Shown here: piece by piece, positions 28,990 to 37,929 of the stretch | Layout: each line of letters starts with the position of its first letter | Position numbering within the stretch: position 1 is the first letter of the stretch | NCBI GenBank assembly: GCA_903828455.1 | Contig: CAIKMJ010000068.1 | Location: 1-64,000 of the forward strand | Direction of reading: 5' to 3' | DNA: 64,000 nucleotides | Source: an uncultured Acidobacteriia bacterium | Lineage (GTDB): Bacteria > Acidobacteriota > Terriglobia > Bryobacterales > Bryobacteraceae | Notes under the pieces: generated by a model | What the model saw: the letters and a program-made list of their open reading frames with translations, nothing else | Databases searched by the model: none | Told to the model about the DNA's origin: nothing | Position numbers and translations under genes: made by a program

Positions 28990-30435
28990 ATGAACCTTTG
29001 TGACCTCTTCGATCTGTCGCTGAAAGGCCGCCGCGACGTGGTGGCGCTGGAATTCCGCGGACGCGCCTGGACGTTCGGCGAAGTGGACGCGCGCAGCAAC
29101 CGCCTTGCGCTTTTGCTGCAGCAGAAAGGCCTCGCCGCCGGCGACCGCCTGTGCGTCTATCTGGCCAATTCGCCGGAGATGATCGAACTGTACATCGCGT
29201 GCGTGAAACTGGGCGTGATCTTCGTGCCCATCAACATTCTCTACCGGGATCGCGAAATCTCCCACATCCTGCACGACGCCGATCCGAAGGCTCTCGTCAC
29301 AGATTCCGAAGTTGCGACCGCGCTTCCGGTCTGGGCGCCCGCCGAACTCACGCGCGAAGCCGAGGCGATGGAAGATCGCCGGCCGGAAGTTGACCTCGAT
29401 GGCGATGCGCCCGCCGGCATCATCTATACGTCCGGCACTACCGGGACATCGAAAGGCGCGGTCCTGTCGCACAATAACTTTGCCGCGAACGCGGTGAACC
29501 TGCTCGCCTGCTGGCGGATTACATCGGAAGACCGCTTCCTGCTGGCGCTGCCGCTGTTTCACGTGCACGGCCTCGGCAACGGTCTGCATTGCTGGCTTAT
29601 CAGCGGGTGCCGGATGCGCCTGCTGGAACGCTTCGAACACCAGTCCGCCGCGGAAACTTTTTGCGAGTTCCGCCCCACGCTGTTCTTCGGCGTGCCGACC
29701 GTTTACGTTCGCCTGCTGGACATTCCGGCCGACAAAGCACGCGAGATCGGTAGTTTCATGCGTCTGTTCGTTTCCGGATCCGCGCCGCTGGCCGCGCAGG
29801 TGATGGAGGATTTCCGCGCGCTCTACGGGCACACCATTCTGGAGCGTTACGGCATGTCGGAAACGCTCATGAACATCAGCAATCCGTATGAAGGCGAGCG
29901 GCGTCCTGGCACGGTCGGGCTGCCGCTGCCCGGCATTTCCGTGCGGCTGCTCAACGCGCAGCATGAACCGGTGGCCGAAGGCGAGACCGGCGAGGTCTAC
30001 CTGCGCGGGCCCAACGTCTTCATGGGCTACTGGCGCCGGGAAGATGCCACGCGCGAAGCTTTCGTGGATGGCTACTTCCGCACCGGTGACATCGCCACGC
30101 GCTCGAAAGACGGCTACTACACGCTTTCCGGCCGCCGCAGCGATCTGATTATTTCGGGCGGCTTCAATATCTATCCGCGCGAGATCGAAGAGTTTCTCTC
30201 CGAACAGCCCGAGATCGAAGAGGCCGCCGTTGCCGCGCAGGCCGATCGCGTGCGCGGCGAAGTGCCGGTGGCCTATGTAGTGCCGGCGGCGGGCTACGAT
30301 GCCGCGGTCATTGAGGCACGCTGCCGCGAGAAACTGGCGTCGTTCAAGATTCCGCGCGAGTTCATCTGCATTGAAAAGCTCCCGAGGAATGCGCTGGGTA
30401 AAGTCCAGAAGCACCTGCTCAAAAAGCCGGCGTAG
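28990..30435 (+). CDS. Acyl-CoA synthetase of the malonyl-CoA ligase (MatB-like) group
   Basis: A class I adenylate-forming enzyme of 481 residues that activates a carboxylic acid with ATP and CoA. The P-loop is YTSGTTGTSKG near residue 147. Other core motifs are RYGMSET, the YFRTGDIATRSKDGYYTLSGR hinge and the lysine-containing PRNALGKVQK near the C-terminus. The short length and the overall pattern resemble malonyl/methylmalonyl-CoA synthetases, but substrate assignment is inferred. GGAG sits about 10 bases before the ATG. It diverges from the lipoprotein gene across 73 bases. Confidence 0.85.
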   Translation: MNLCDLFDLSLKGRRDVVALEFRGRAWTFGEVDARSNRLALLLQQKGLAAGDRLCVYLANSPEMIELYIACVKLGVIFVPINILYRDREISHILHDADPKALVTDSEVATALPVWAPAELTREAEAMEDRRPEVDLDGDAPAGIIYTSGTTGTSKGAVLSHNNFAANAVNLLACWRITSEDRFLLALPLFHVHGLGNGLHCWLISGCRMRLLERFEHQSAAETFCEFRPTLFFGVPTVYVRLLDIPADKAREIGSFMRLFVSGSAPLAAQVMEDFRALYGHTILERYGMSETLMNISNPYEGERRPGTVGLPLPGISVRLLNAQHEPVAEGETGEVYLRGPNVFMGYWRREDATREAFVDGYFRTGDIATRSKDGYYTLSGRRSDLIISGGFNIYPREIEEFLSEQPEIEEAAVAAQADRVRGEVPVAYVVPAAGYDAAVIEARCREKLASFKIPREFICIEKLPRNALGKVQKHLLKKPA

Positions 30436-30474
30436 CGGCTTTCGCAACAACCCGCGTGATATCCTGTTTTTTCT

Positions 30475-30645
30475 GGTAGAGGTGCGGCGGTCAGGAATGC
30501 GCGCTGTAGTTCCCGCAATCACGGGATGCGAGCAGGAGGGGCTTGTCGCCGAAATCGGCGCTGCGGATTGAGCGGCGCGATTGGGGGTCCGGGCTGAATC
30601 CCGGCCACTGTCATCCGGTCCAAAGGGACCGGGTGGAGCGCTATC
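30475..30645 (+). promoter_or_regulatory. Lysine riboswitch (L box)
   Basis: Directly upstream of the DAP/lysine genes. Conserved blocks of the lysine riboswitch appear in order: GTAGAGGTGCGG, TGTAGTTCC, GGAGGGGCTTGTCGCCGAAA, the GCTGAAT hairpin region (GGTCCGGGCTGAATCCCGG), CACTGTCATC and GGTGGAGCGCTATC. The closing stem P1 pairs 30475-30479 with 30641-30645. The RNA binds free lysine and normally turns expression off. The distance from the aptamer to the start codon (about 65 bases) contains no clear T-rich terminator, so control may be at translation or through an unseen terminator. Confidence 0.88.
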
Positions 30646-30709
30646 GGGATAGTGAACTGTTTCTCCATCCTCACTCTCCTCGTACGCGCATCCGGATATT
30701 AAGGCCGAT

Positions 30710-31723
30710 ATGCACGTATTCGAACTAACGCGAGAGCTGATCGAAATACCGTCAATAACTCCGGAAGAAGAGAAGGTCGGACTGTATCTGTACGACTATG
30801 TCTCGCGTCTGGCGGCGGCCCATGGCGGCATTGCCGAAAAGCACGAAGTCGAACCGGGCCGCTGGAACGTCTTCGCCAGTTTCGGCGAGCCGCTGGTTAC
30901 GCTCTCCACGCACATGGATACGGTGCCCCCCTACGTGCCTTTCAGCGAGGATGACGAATTTATCCGCGGCCGGGGAGCGTGCGACACCAAGGGCATCATC
31001 GCTTCGATGCTGATTGCCGCCGAGCGCCTTCTCGAACAGGGCGTGCGTGATTTCGGGTTACTCTTTGTGGTCGGCGAAGAGCGCAACAGCGCCGGTGCTT
31101 ATTATGCGGCGAAGCATCCGCGCGGAGCGAAGTTCATCATCAACGGCGAACCGACGGAAAATCAGCTGGCGCTGGGCTCCAAGGGCGCGCTGCGCTATGA
31201 AGTGGTGGCCAGCGGGCGCATGGCGCACTCTGCATACCCCGAACTCGGCGATTCGGCAATCCATAAGTTGCTCGATGCGCTGGATGCCATCCGCGGAGTA
31301 GAGTTACCTGTGGATGCGGTGCTGGGGCCGAGCACTCTGAACATCGGCACCATTCGCGGCGGACGTGCTCCGAACGTCATTCCCGATGACGCACGAGCCG
31401 AAATCTTTGTACGGCTCGTGGGTGATTCGTCTTCCACAAAAGCGGCACTCGAAAAGGCCGTCGAGGGCAAGGCGCAGCTCAATTTCGTTCTCGAAATTCC
31501 GGCGGTGCGATTAACCGCCGCAGAGGGCCTGCCGACTACGGTGGTCGCCTACACAACAGATATCCCGGCGTTTGAAGGCCAGTGGGGCGAAGCTCTGCTG
31601 TTCGGTCCTGGGACGATTCACGTGGCACATACTCTCGACGAGCGTGTGCCGAAACAGCAGTTACTCGATGCAGTGGAAATTTATCAGAAGTTAGTCAGGC
31701 AGTTACTGAGTCAAATATCATGA
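30710..31723 (+). CDS. dapE: M20 metallopeptidase, probable succinyl-diaminopimelate desuccinylase
   Basis: A dinuclear zinc amidohydrolase of 337 residues. Zinc-ligand motifs are STHMDTVPP, RGACDTKG, VGEERNSAG, INGEP and the C-terminal GPGTIHVAH. The family includes DapE, ArgE and carboxypeptidases. The DapE assignment rests on being the first gene of a riboswitch-controlled DAP operon that also encodes DapD, whose succinylated product needs this enzyme. The alternative is an acetylornithine deacetylase. It overlaps asd by four bases (ATGA). Confidence 0.75.
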   Translation: MHVFELTRELIEIPSITPEEEKVGLYLYDYVSRLAAAHGGIAEKHEVEPGRWNVFASFGEPLVTLSTHMDTVPPYVPFSEDDEFIRGRGACDTKGIIASMLIAAERLLEQGVRDFGLLFVVGEERNSAGAYYAAKHPRGAKFIINGEPTENQLALGSKGALRYEVVASGRMAHSAYPELGDSAIHKLLDALDAIRGVELPVDAVLGPSTLNIGTIRGGRAPNVIPDDARAEIFVRLVGDSSSTKAALEKAVEGKAQLNFVLEIPAVRLTAAEGLPTTVVAYTTDIPAFEGQWGEALLFGPGTIHVAHTLDERVPKQQLLDAVEIYQKLVRQLLSQIS

Positions 31724-32763
31724 GCAAAGTCGAAGTCGGTATTCTGGGCGCCACCGGGATGGTGGGCCAGCATTTCATTAAGTTTCTCGACGGTCATCCG
31801 TTGTTTCGCCTGACGTGGCTGGGAGCCAGCGAACGTTCGGCGGGAAAGCGTTACTCCGATGCCGCCAAATGGCATCTGGGTGGCGGCGCGCCGGAAGCGA
31901 TCGCCGGCCTGAAAGTGGAAGAAGCCAAACCCGGCAATGCGCCGAAGCTTCTCTTCTCGGCGATGGATGCCGGCGTGGCAACCGAAATTGAACAGGCGTT
32001 TGCCGCCGCCGGACACGTGGTCGTTTCGAATTCAAAGAATCACCGGATGGATCACGACGTCCCGCTGCTGGTGCCGGAAATTAACGCCGACCACCTGAAG
32101 CTCCTTCCCACGCAGAAGAAGCGCGGCTGGAAAGGGCAGATCGTGACCAATCCGAACTGTTCCACAATCGTACTCACGCTGGGGCTCGCGCCGTTGCGCC
32201 AGTTCGGCGTCACGAAGATCATTGCGACCACGCTGCAGGCCATCTCCGGCGCTGGATACCCGGGCGTCCCCTCGATGGACATCGTCGCCAATGTCATTCC
32301 TTTCATTGGTGGCGAAGAAGAAAAAATCCAGCAGGAAACCCAGAAAATCATGGGCCACTTCGCCGGCGACCGCATCGAACCGCTGGCCGCAAAAGTAAGT
32401 GCGCATTGCAACCGCGTGCCGGTTGTCGATGGCCACACGGTGACGTTATCGGTGGAGTTTTCCTCGAATCCCACGGAAGCCGATCTGCGCAACGCCTTCG
32501 AAACTTTCAGCGCCCTGCCGCAGGAACGCAATCTGCCGAGCGCGCCGAAGCGTCCGGTCATCTATATGCACGAAAGCGATCGCCCGCAGCCGCGCAAAGA
32601 TGTGGAGCGCGAACGTGGCATGGCGGCCTTCGTGGGCCGTCTCCGTCCGTGTCCGGTGTTCGACTGGAAGTTCGTCGCGCTGGGCCACAACACCGTGCGC
32701 GGCGCGGCCGGCGCGGCCGTGCTGAATGCGGAACTGATGCATTCCGAAGGGCTGCTGGATTAG
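31720..32763 (+). CDS. asd: Aspartate-semialdehyde dehydrogenase (archaeal/fungal type)
   Basis: Reduces aspartyl phosphate to the semialdehyde, the branch point to lysine, DAP, threonine and methionine. The chain is 347 residues. The NADP site is GILGATGMVGQ. The catalytic cysteine is in NPNCST near residue 147. GAGYPGVPSMDIVANVIPF and the HCNRVPV His region are typical of the archaeal/eukaryotic-type enzyme rather than the E. coli type. The start at ATG 31720 overlaps dapE. Confidence 0.95.
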   Translation: MSKVEVGILGATGMVGQHFIKFLDGHPLFRLTWLGASERSAGKRYSDAAKWHLGGGAPEAIAGLKVEEAKPGNAPKLLFSAMDAGVATEIEQAFAAAGHVVVSNSKNHRMDHDVPLLVPEINADHLKLLPTQKKRGWKGQIVTNPNCSTIVLTLGLAPLRQFGVTKIIATTLQAISGAGYPGVPSMDIVANVIPFIGGEEEKIQQETQKIMGHFAGDRIEPLAAKVSAHCNRVPVVDGHTVTLSVEFSSNPTEADLRNAFETFSALPQERNLPSAPKRPVIYMHESDRPQPRKDVERERGMAAFVGRLRPCPVFDWKFVALGHNTVRGAAGAAVLNAELMHSEGLLD

Positions 32764-32772
32764 GCTGCACGC

Positions 32773-34143
32773 ATGATCGTGATGAAGTTCGGCGGCACGT
32801 CCGTCGAATCGGCACAAGCTATCGAACGGGTCGCGGCGATCGTGAAAGCGAACGCCGCGCGTCACCCTGTCGTGGTGGTTTCCGCGATGGGGAAGACGAC
32901 CAATAAGCTGCTGGCGATCGCGCAGTCGGCGATTGAAGGGCGGCGCGAGGAATTCATCCGCCAGTTGCATGACCTCCGCGACTTCCACTCGCGCGAGGCC
33001 CGGCAGGTGGTGCCGCTGGAACGGCGGGCGGAACTCGACCGGGTGCTGGACGATCACTTTCAGGAGTTGACCGAATTAGTCAAGGGAATCGCGGTGTTGG
33101 GTGAATTAACGCCGCGTTCCATCGATGCTATTTCAAGCTACGGCGAGCGTCTTTCGAGTTACGTGGTCTCGCTGGCCTTTAATCATTTCGGACTGCCGGC
33201 AGTGCATGTGGATTCGCGCAAAGTTATTGTGACGGACCGGCGTCACACGCAGGCTGCGCCGATCTTTACGGAGACTTATAAACGCCTCGCCGATACGATC
33301 CCCGCGCTCGCTGCGAGACAGGTCGTGGTGATGGGCGGCTTTATCGGGTCAACCGAAGATGGCGTTACTTCTACGCTCGGACGCGGCGGGTCGGACTTCA
33401 CGGCGTCCATCGTGGGCGCGGGCATCGGCGCGGAGGAGATTCAGATCTGGACGGATGTGGACGGCATGCTGACCGCGGATCCGACCGTGCTGCCCGGCGG
33501 CCATCGCGTCAAAACGATCTCGTTTGCGGAAGCTGCGGAACTGGCGTATTTCGGGGCGAAGGTACTGCATCCGGCCACCGTGATTCCGGCCGTTGAGCAC
33601 AACATCCCCGTGCTGATTCTCAATTCGCGCCGTCCCGATGTGCCCGGCACGCGTATCGTCTCGCAGGCGGTTGCCTGCAGGAACGCTGTAAAATCCATTG
33701 CATGCAAAAAGAAGGTCACGCTGGTGTATGTGTACTCCACGCGTATGCTGATGGCGCACGGCTTTTTGCGGCGAATTTTTGAAGTGTTCGATCGCCACGA
33801 AACCGCCGTCGACATGGTGGCGACCAGCGAAGTCAGTGTGTCTCTGACCATCGACAACACCAGCCGAATCGCGCAGATTCGCGAGGATCTCACTGAATTT
33901 TCCGAAGTTGTGGTGGAAGAAGGCCACGCCACGGTTTGCCTCGTCGGCGACAATATTCGCTACACGCCGGGCGTTGCGGCGCGCGTTTTCGGAGCGCTGC
34001 GCAACGTGAATGTCGCGCTGATTTCCCAGGGCGCATCGTTGCTGAATCTTGGTTTTGTAGTTGCGGAAAAAGATCTGCGGGCGGCGGTGGAGGCATTGCA
34101 TTCGGAATTCTTCACGGAACTGGATCCTGAGGTGTTTGACTAA
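32773..34143 (+). CDS. lysC: Aspartate kinase
   Basis: Phosphorylates aspartate, the first committed step. The protein has 456 residues and a single-chain catalytic domain plus two ACT domains, as in the E. coli LysC-type enzymes. Signatures: MKFGGTSV at the start, VVSAMGKTTN, GRGGSDFTA and WTDVDGM. The ACT region from about residue 310 includes VTLVYVYSTRM and the end NVALISQGAS. Feedback inhibition by lysine is expected from the family. Its TAA stop overlaps dapB by one base. Confidence 0.96.
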   Translation: MIVMKFGGTSVESAQAIERVAAIVKANAARHPVVVVSAMGKTTNKLLAIAQSAIEGRREEFIRQLHDLRDFHSREARQVVPLERRAELDRVLDDHFQELTELVKGIAVLGELTPRSIDAISSYGERLSSYVVSLAFNHFGLPAVHVDSRKVIVTDRRHTQAAPIFTETYKRLADTIPALAARQVVVMGGFIGSTEDGVTSTLGRGGSDFTASIVGAGIGAEEIQIWTDVDGMLTADPTVLPGGHRVKTISFAEAAELAYFGAKVLHPATVIPAVEHNIPVLILNSRRPDVPGTRIVSQAVACRNAVKSIACKKKVTLVYVYSTRMLMAHGFLRRIFEVFDRHETAVDMVATSEVSVSLTIDNTSRIAQIREDLTEFSEVVVEEGHATVCLVGDNIRYTPGVAARVFGALRNVNVALISQGASLLNLGFVVAEKDLRAAVEALHSEFFTELDPEVFD

Positions 34144-34835
34144 TGAAAATTGCCATCGTCGGTTACGGCAAGATGGGGCGCATGATTGAACGCATCGCCA
34201 CCGAACGCGGTATTGAAATTGCGTTAAAGCTGGATGAGTTCAACAACGCCGATTACGCCGGTATTACGGAGGAGAATTTCCGGGGCGTGGACGTTGCGAT
34301 CGATTTTTCGATTCCCGCAGCCGCGGCAGGAAACATCGAGCGAATTGCCGCGCTCGGCGTGAATATGGTGATTGGTACGACGGGTTGGCTGGAGCAGGAG
34401 GCGCACGTCCGGAAAGTTGTCGCAGACACCGGCGTTGGTCTGGTCTGGAGCCCGAATTACTCGGTCGGCGTCAACGCATTCTTCCGTATTGTCCGCGAGG
34501 CGTCGAAGTTACTTTCCGATCAGCCGGAATACGAAGCCTGGGCATGGGAAATTCATCATTCGGCCAAGAAGGACGCGCCGTCAGGGACGCTGCTGAAGTT
34601 AGTCGACGAGATGCGCGCGGCTGCTTACTCGCGGCGCGTTGATGTTTCTTCGAATCGTGCGGGCACGATCGCCGGCACCCACGAAATCGGTTTCGATTCG
34701 GCGGCCGACACCATCACTCTTCGCCATACGGCGCGCAGTCGCGAGGGCTTCGCCTCGGGCGCGGTGCGTGCGGCGGAGTGGGTCGCAGGCAAAAAGGGCT
34801 TTTTTGAGTTTGCAGATATCTTGTTTGAGCGCTGA
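34143..34835 (+). CDS. dapB: 4-hydroxy-tetrahydrodipicolinate reductase
   Basis: Reduces the DapA product with NAD(P)H. The chain is 230 residues, somewhat shorter than the usual 240-270. The N-terminal Rossmann motif is VGYGKMGR. The catalytic and dipicolinate-binding block is EIHHSAKKDAPSGT. The C-terminal part, HTARSREGFASGAVRAAEW, is typical. It is one of six adjacent DAP/lysine genes. Confidence 0.95.
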   Translation: MKIAIVGYGKMGRMIERIATERGIEIALKLDEFNNADYAGITEENFRGVDVAIDFSIPAAAAGNIERIAALGVNMVIGTTGWLEQEAHVRKVVADTGVGLVWSPNYSVGVNAFFRIVREASKLLSDQPEYEAWAWEIHHSAKKDAPSGTLLKLVDEMRAAAYSRRVDVSSNRAGTIAGTHEIGFDSAADTITLRHTARSREGFASGAVRAAEWVAGKKGFFEFADILFER

Positions 34836-34854
34836 ACAGCGCGGGAGGTGGCAC

Positions 34855-35751
34855 ATGTTTACGGGATGCGGAACGGCTCTGGTAACACCGTTCCGGAAGG
34901 ACGGTAGTTTCGATGAAGCGGCCATGCGCAGGCTGGTGCGGCGGCAAATCGATCTGGGCATTGATTTCCTCGTGCCCTGCGGTACGACCGCGGAAAGTCC
35001 GACGCTCGACCGCGCTGAGCATCTTCGCGCCGTCGAGGTGACGATCCAGGAAGCGGCCGGAAGGACACCGGTGCTGGCCGGCGCCGGCGGCAACAATACA
35101 AAGGAAGTTATTGAACTCGCGCGCGAGTGCGGGAAGCTGGGCGCCAGCGGCATCCTTTCCGTGACGCCGTACTATAACAAGCCGACGCAGGAAGGTTTGT
35201 TTCAGCACTACAAAGCGATCGCCGAAGCTGTATCGATCCCGGTGATCCTTTACAGCGTCCAGGGCCGAACCGGCATCAATATTGAGCCCGCAACCGTGGA
35301 GCGGCTTTCCTCCATACCGAATATCATCGGTATCAAAGAAGCGTCGGGGAACATTACACAGATCGCCGAAATCATCCAGCGCGTTCCGCCGGACTTCCTC
35401 GTGATTTCGGGTGACGACGCCATGACGATTCCCGTGATTGCTCTGGGCGGTCACGGCATCATCTCGGTCGCGTCGAACGAAATCCCCGCCGAGATGACCG
35501 ATCTCGCCCGCTGCGCGATCAACGGCGACCTCGCCGGTGCGCGTTCGATCCAGAAGAGGTTCCTCCCCCTGATGCAGATCAATTTCATCGAGGCGAATCC
35601 GATCCCGGTCAAGTGGGCAATGAGTGTGATGGGTTTACTGGAACCTGTCTACCGGCTCCCGATGGTGGAACCTTCGGCCGCAAGTAAGAAGAAGATTGAA
35701 GAAGTTCTGGCGGCATCCGGAGTCCTCGCCGCCGCCGTGGAGGCACGCTAG
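34855..35751 (+). CDS. dapA: 4-hydroxy-tetrahydrodipicolinate synthase
   Basis: Condenses aspartate semialdehyde with pyruvate, 298 residues. The Schiff-base lysine is in GIKEASGN (about residue 161). The active-site Tyr is in LYSVQGRTG, where most relatives read YNVPGRTG, a small local variation. GTTAESPTL and the YNKPTQEGLFQHY strand are standard. The ATG at 34855 has GGGAGG eight bases upstream; a longer frame into dapB is rejected. Confidence 0.96.
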   Translation: MFTGCGTALVTPFRKDGSFDEAAMRRLVRRQIDLGIDFLVPCGTTAESPTLDRAEHLRAVEVTIQEAAGRTPVLAGAGGNNTKEVIELARECGKLGASGILSVTPYYNKPTQEGLFQHYKAIAEAVSIPVILYSVQGRTGINIEPATVERLSSIPNIIGIKEASGNITQIAEIIQRVPPDFLVISGDDAMTIPVIALGGHGIISVASNEIPAEMTDLARCAINGDLAGARSIQKRFLPLMQINFIEANPIPVKWAMSVMGLLEPVYRLPMVEPSAASKKKIEEVLAASGVLAAAVEAR

Positions 35752-35752
35752 T

Positions 35753-36589
35753 TTGCAACAGATTATCGAGCAGCTTTTCGACAACAAGCCGGAGAAGTAC
35801 ACGGCAGACCATTTCGCGGTATTTACAAAATTCCGCGAGGCGCTGAACAAAGGTGAAGTGCGCGCCGCCGAACCCGACGCATCGCAGGAAAGCGGCTGGC
35901 GGGTCAACGGCTGGGTGAAGAAAGGTATTCTTCTCGGATTCCGTCTCGGCTCCATTGTCGATATGTCGATCGACGCCAGCCGCCAGCCTTTCTTCGATAA
36001 GTCAACTTATCCGGTGCATCAGTTCACGGTGGCCGATGGCGTGCGCATCGTGCCCGGCGGCTCCAGCATCCGCGACGGTAGTTACATCGGCCGCGGAGTT
36101 ACCTGCATGCCTCCTATGTATGTCAACGTAGGTGCGCATGTGGAAGACGGCACCATGATCGATTCCCACGCGCTGGTCGGGAGCTGCGCCCAGGTCGGAC
36201 GTAATTGCCACATTTCGGCTGCCGCGCAGATCGGCGGCGTGCTCGAGCCGGTCGGCGCGCTTCCGGTGATCATCGAAGACGAGGTGCTGCTGGGTGGCAA
36301 CACCGGTGTCTACGAAGGTACGGTGGTGAAAAAGGGCGCGGTGCTCGGCACCGGCACAATTCTGAATCGGTCAACGCCGGTCTACGATCTCGTGCGTGGC
36401 CGTATTTACAAGGCGACCGACGAACAGCCGCTGGTGATTCCGGAAGGTGCTGTGCTGGTTGCCGGGTCGCGCGCCGTAACCATCGGGCCTGGCCGCGACT
36501 GGGGAATTTCCATCTACACGGCGGTCATCGTGAAGTACCGTGATGACAAAACCGGTGCGCGCGTCCAGCTCGAAGATCTGCTTCGCTGA
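35753..36589 (+). CDS. dapD: Tetrahydrodipicolinate N-succinyltransferase
   Basis: Uses succinyl-CoA to acylate tetrahydrodipicolinate, committing the pathway to the succinylase branch. The left-handed beta-helix protein has 278 residues, close to the E. coli enzyme. Matching blocks include VKKGILLGFRLG, the hexapeptide repeats, HISAAAQIGGVLEP and the ending YTAVIVKYRDDKTGARVQLEDLLR. The start is TTG 35753 with GGAGG nine bases upstream, two bases after the dapA stop; the longer frame starting at 35696 overlaps dapA. Confidence 0.94.
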   Translation: MQQIIEQLFDNKPEKYTADHFAVFTKFREALNKGEVRAAEPDASQESGWRVNGWVKKGILLGFRLGSIVDMSIDASRQPFFDKSTYPVHQFTVADGVRIVPGGSSIRDGSYIGRGVTCMPPMYVNVGAHVEDGTMIDSHALVGSCAQVGRNCHISAAAQIGGVLEPVGALPVIIEDEVLLGGNTGVYEGTVVKKGAVLGTGTILNRSTPVYDLVRGRIYKATDEQPLVIPEGAVLVAGSRAVTIGPGRDWGISIYTAVIVKYRDDKTGARVQLEDLLR

Positions 36590-36652
36590 CCACCGCTGAA
36601 GCCAGGGCGGCCGCGGCCGCATCCAAAGAAAGACAGCAGGGCCGGATCATTC

Positions 36653-37864
36653 ATGGCAAGCGCGATCAATACTGTCCCGGGAAGGAAGATGAGCGAGGGA
36701 ACGGTGTATCCGATCCTTTTCGCCATTAGTATTTCGCATCTCCTGAACGACATGATTCAGTCGCTGCTGCCGGCGATTTATCCGATCCTCAAGGCAACTT
36801 ACAGCCTTGATTTCGGGAAGATCGGGCTGATCACGCTGACGCTCCAGGTGACGGCTTCGCTGCTGCAGCCTGTGGTGGGACTCTTTACGGACCGTAATCC
36901 GAAACCGTATTCGCTGCCGTTTGGGATGTGCTTTTCGCTGGCAGGTCTTGTGTTGCTGGCAAGAGCGCCGAATTTCGCCTCGATTCTGTTCGCGGCTGCC
37001 ATGGTCGGCATCGGGTCCTCGGTATTTCATCCGGAATCATCGCGAGTCGCACGGATGGCGTCCGGCGGACAGCACGGCCTCGCACAATCGTTATTTCAGG
37101 TGGGCGGAAACGCCGGGCAGGCGCTCGGGCCGTTGCTCGCCGCGTTCATCGTCATTCCTGGCGGGCAGAGCAGTATCCTGTGGTTCACGCTCGCTGCACT
37201 TCTGGCGATTACATTGCTGACTCATGTGGGTCGCTGGTACAAAGAGCGTCAATCGCTGAAAAAGGCCCGCAAGGCGGCTGTCGCGCAGTCGGAGCTATCG
37301 AATCGCAGAGTTGCCTGGTCGCTCGCTGTACTGGTGGCTCTGGTGTTTTCCAAGCATTTTTATCTGGCGAGCATCAACAGTTACTACACCTTTTACCTGA
37401 TCAATAAGTTCCACGTTTCAGTGCAGAATGCAGAGATGCACTTATTCGTTTTTCTCGGCGCAGTGGCTGTCGGCACCATCGTCGGAGGCCCGCTCGGCGA
37501 CCGGATCGGCCGGAAGTATGTGATCTGGGGCTCCATCCTGGGCGTGCTGCCCTTCACTCTCGCAATGCCGTACGCGAATCTGTTCTGGACCGGCGTGCTG
37601 AGCGTCATCATCGGCCTGATCCTCGCCTCCGCATTTTCCGCGATTGTCGTCTACGCGCAGGAACTTGTGCCGGGCAAGGTTGGCATGGTCTCCGGGATGT
37701 TCTTCGGTTTCGCTTTCGGCGTCGGCGGGCTCGGGGCGGCCGTCCTCGGCCAGCTGGCGGACCGCACCAGCATCGAGTTCGTCTACCGCGTCTGCGCATT
37801 CCTCCCGGCTATCGGAATTCTCACCGCATTCCTTCCGAATCTTGAGCGTCAGAAGGCCGCCTGA
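36653..37864 (+). CDS. fsr: MFS efflux protein, fosmidomycin-resistance (Fsr) type
   Basis: A 12-helix inner-membrane exporter of 403 residues. Close resemblance to E. coli Fsr is visible in SHLLNDMIQSLLPAIYP, LITLTLQVTASLLQP, GIGSSVFHPESSRVARMASGG and AQSLFQVGGN. Relatives extrude fosmidomycin and other small molecules; the physiological substrate is unknown. ATG 36653 is used; ATG 36689 would remove twelve residues. It trails the DAP operon by 63 bases and may or may not be co-transcribed. Confidence 0.88.
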   Translation: MASAINTVPGRKMSEGTVYPILFAISISHLLNDMIQSLLPAIYPILKATYSLDFGKIGLITLTLQVTASLLQPVVGLFTDRNPKPYSLPFGMCFSLAGLVLLARAPNFASILFAAAMVGIGSSVFHPESSRVARMASGGQHGLAQSLFQVGGNAGQALGPLLAAFIVIPGGQSSILWFTLAALLAITLLTHVGRWYKERQSLKKARKAAVAQSELSNRRVAWSLAVLVALVFSKHFYLASINSYYTFYLINKFHVSVQNAEMHLFVFLGAVAVGTIVGGPLGDRIGRKYVIWGSILGVLPFTLAMPYANLFWTGVLSVIIGLILASAFSAIVVYAQELVPGKVGMVSGMFFGFAFGVGGLGAAVLGQLADRTSIEFVYRVCAFLPAIGILTAFLPNLERQKAA

Positions 37865-37929
37865 TCCCGGGTCCGGGCTCGCGGGCAGGTCCTTTTGCAG
37901 AGGTGCCGTCTGCTTGGTAGAGTGTCTGT

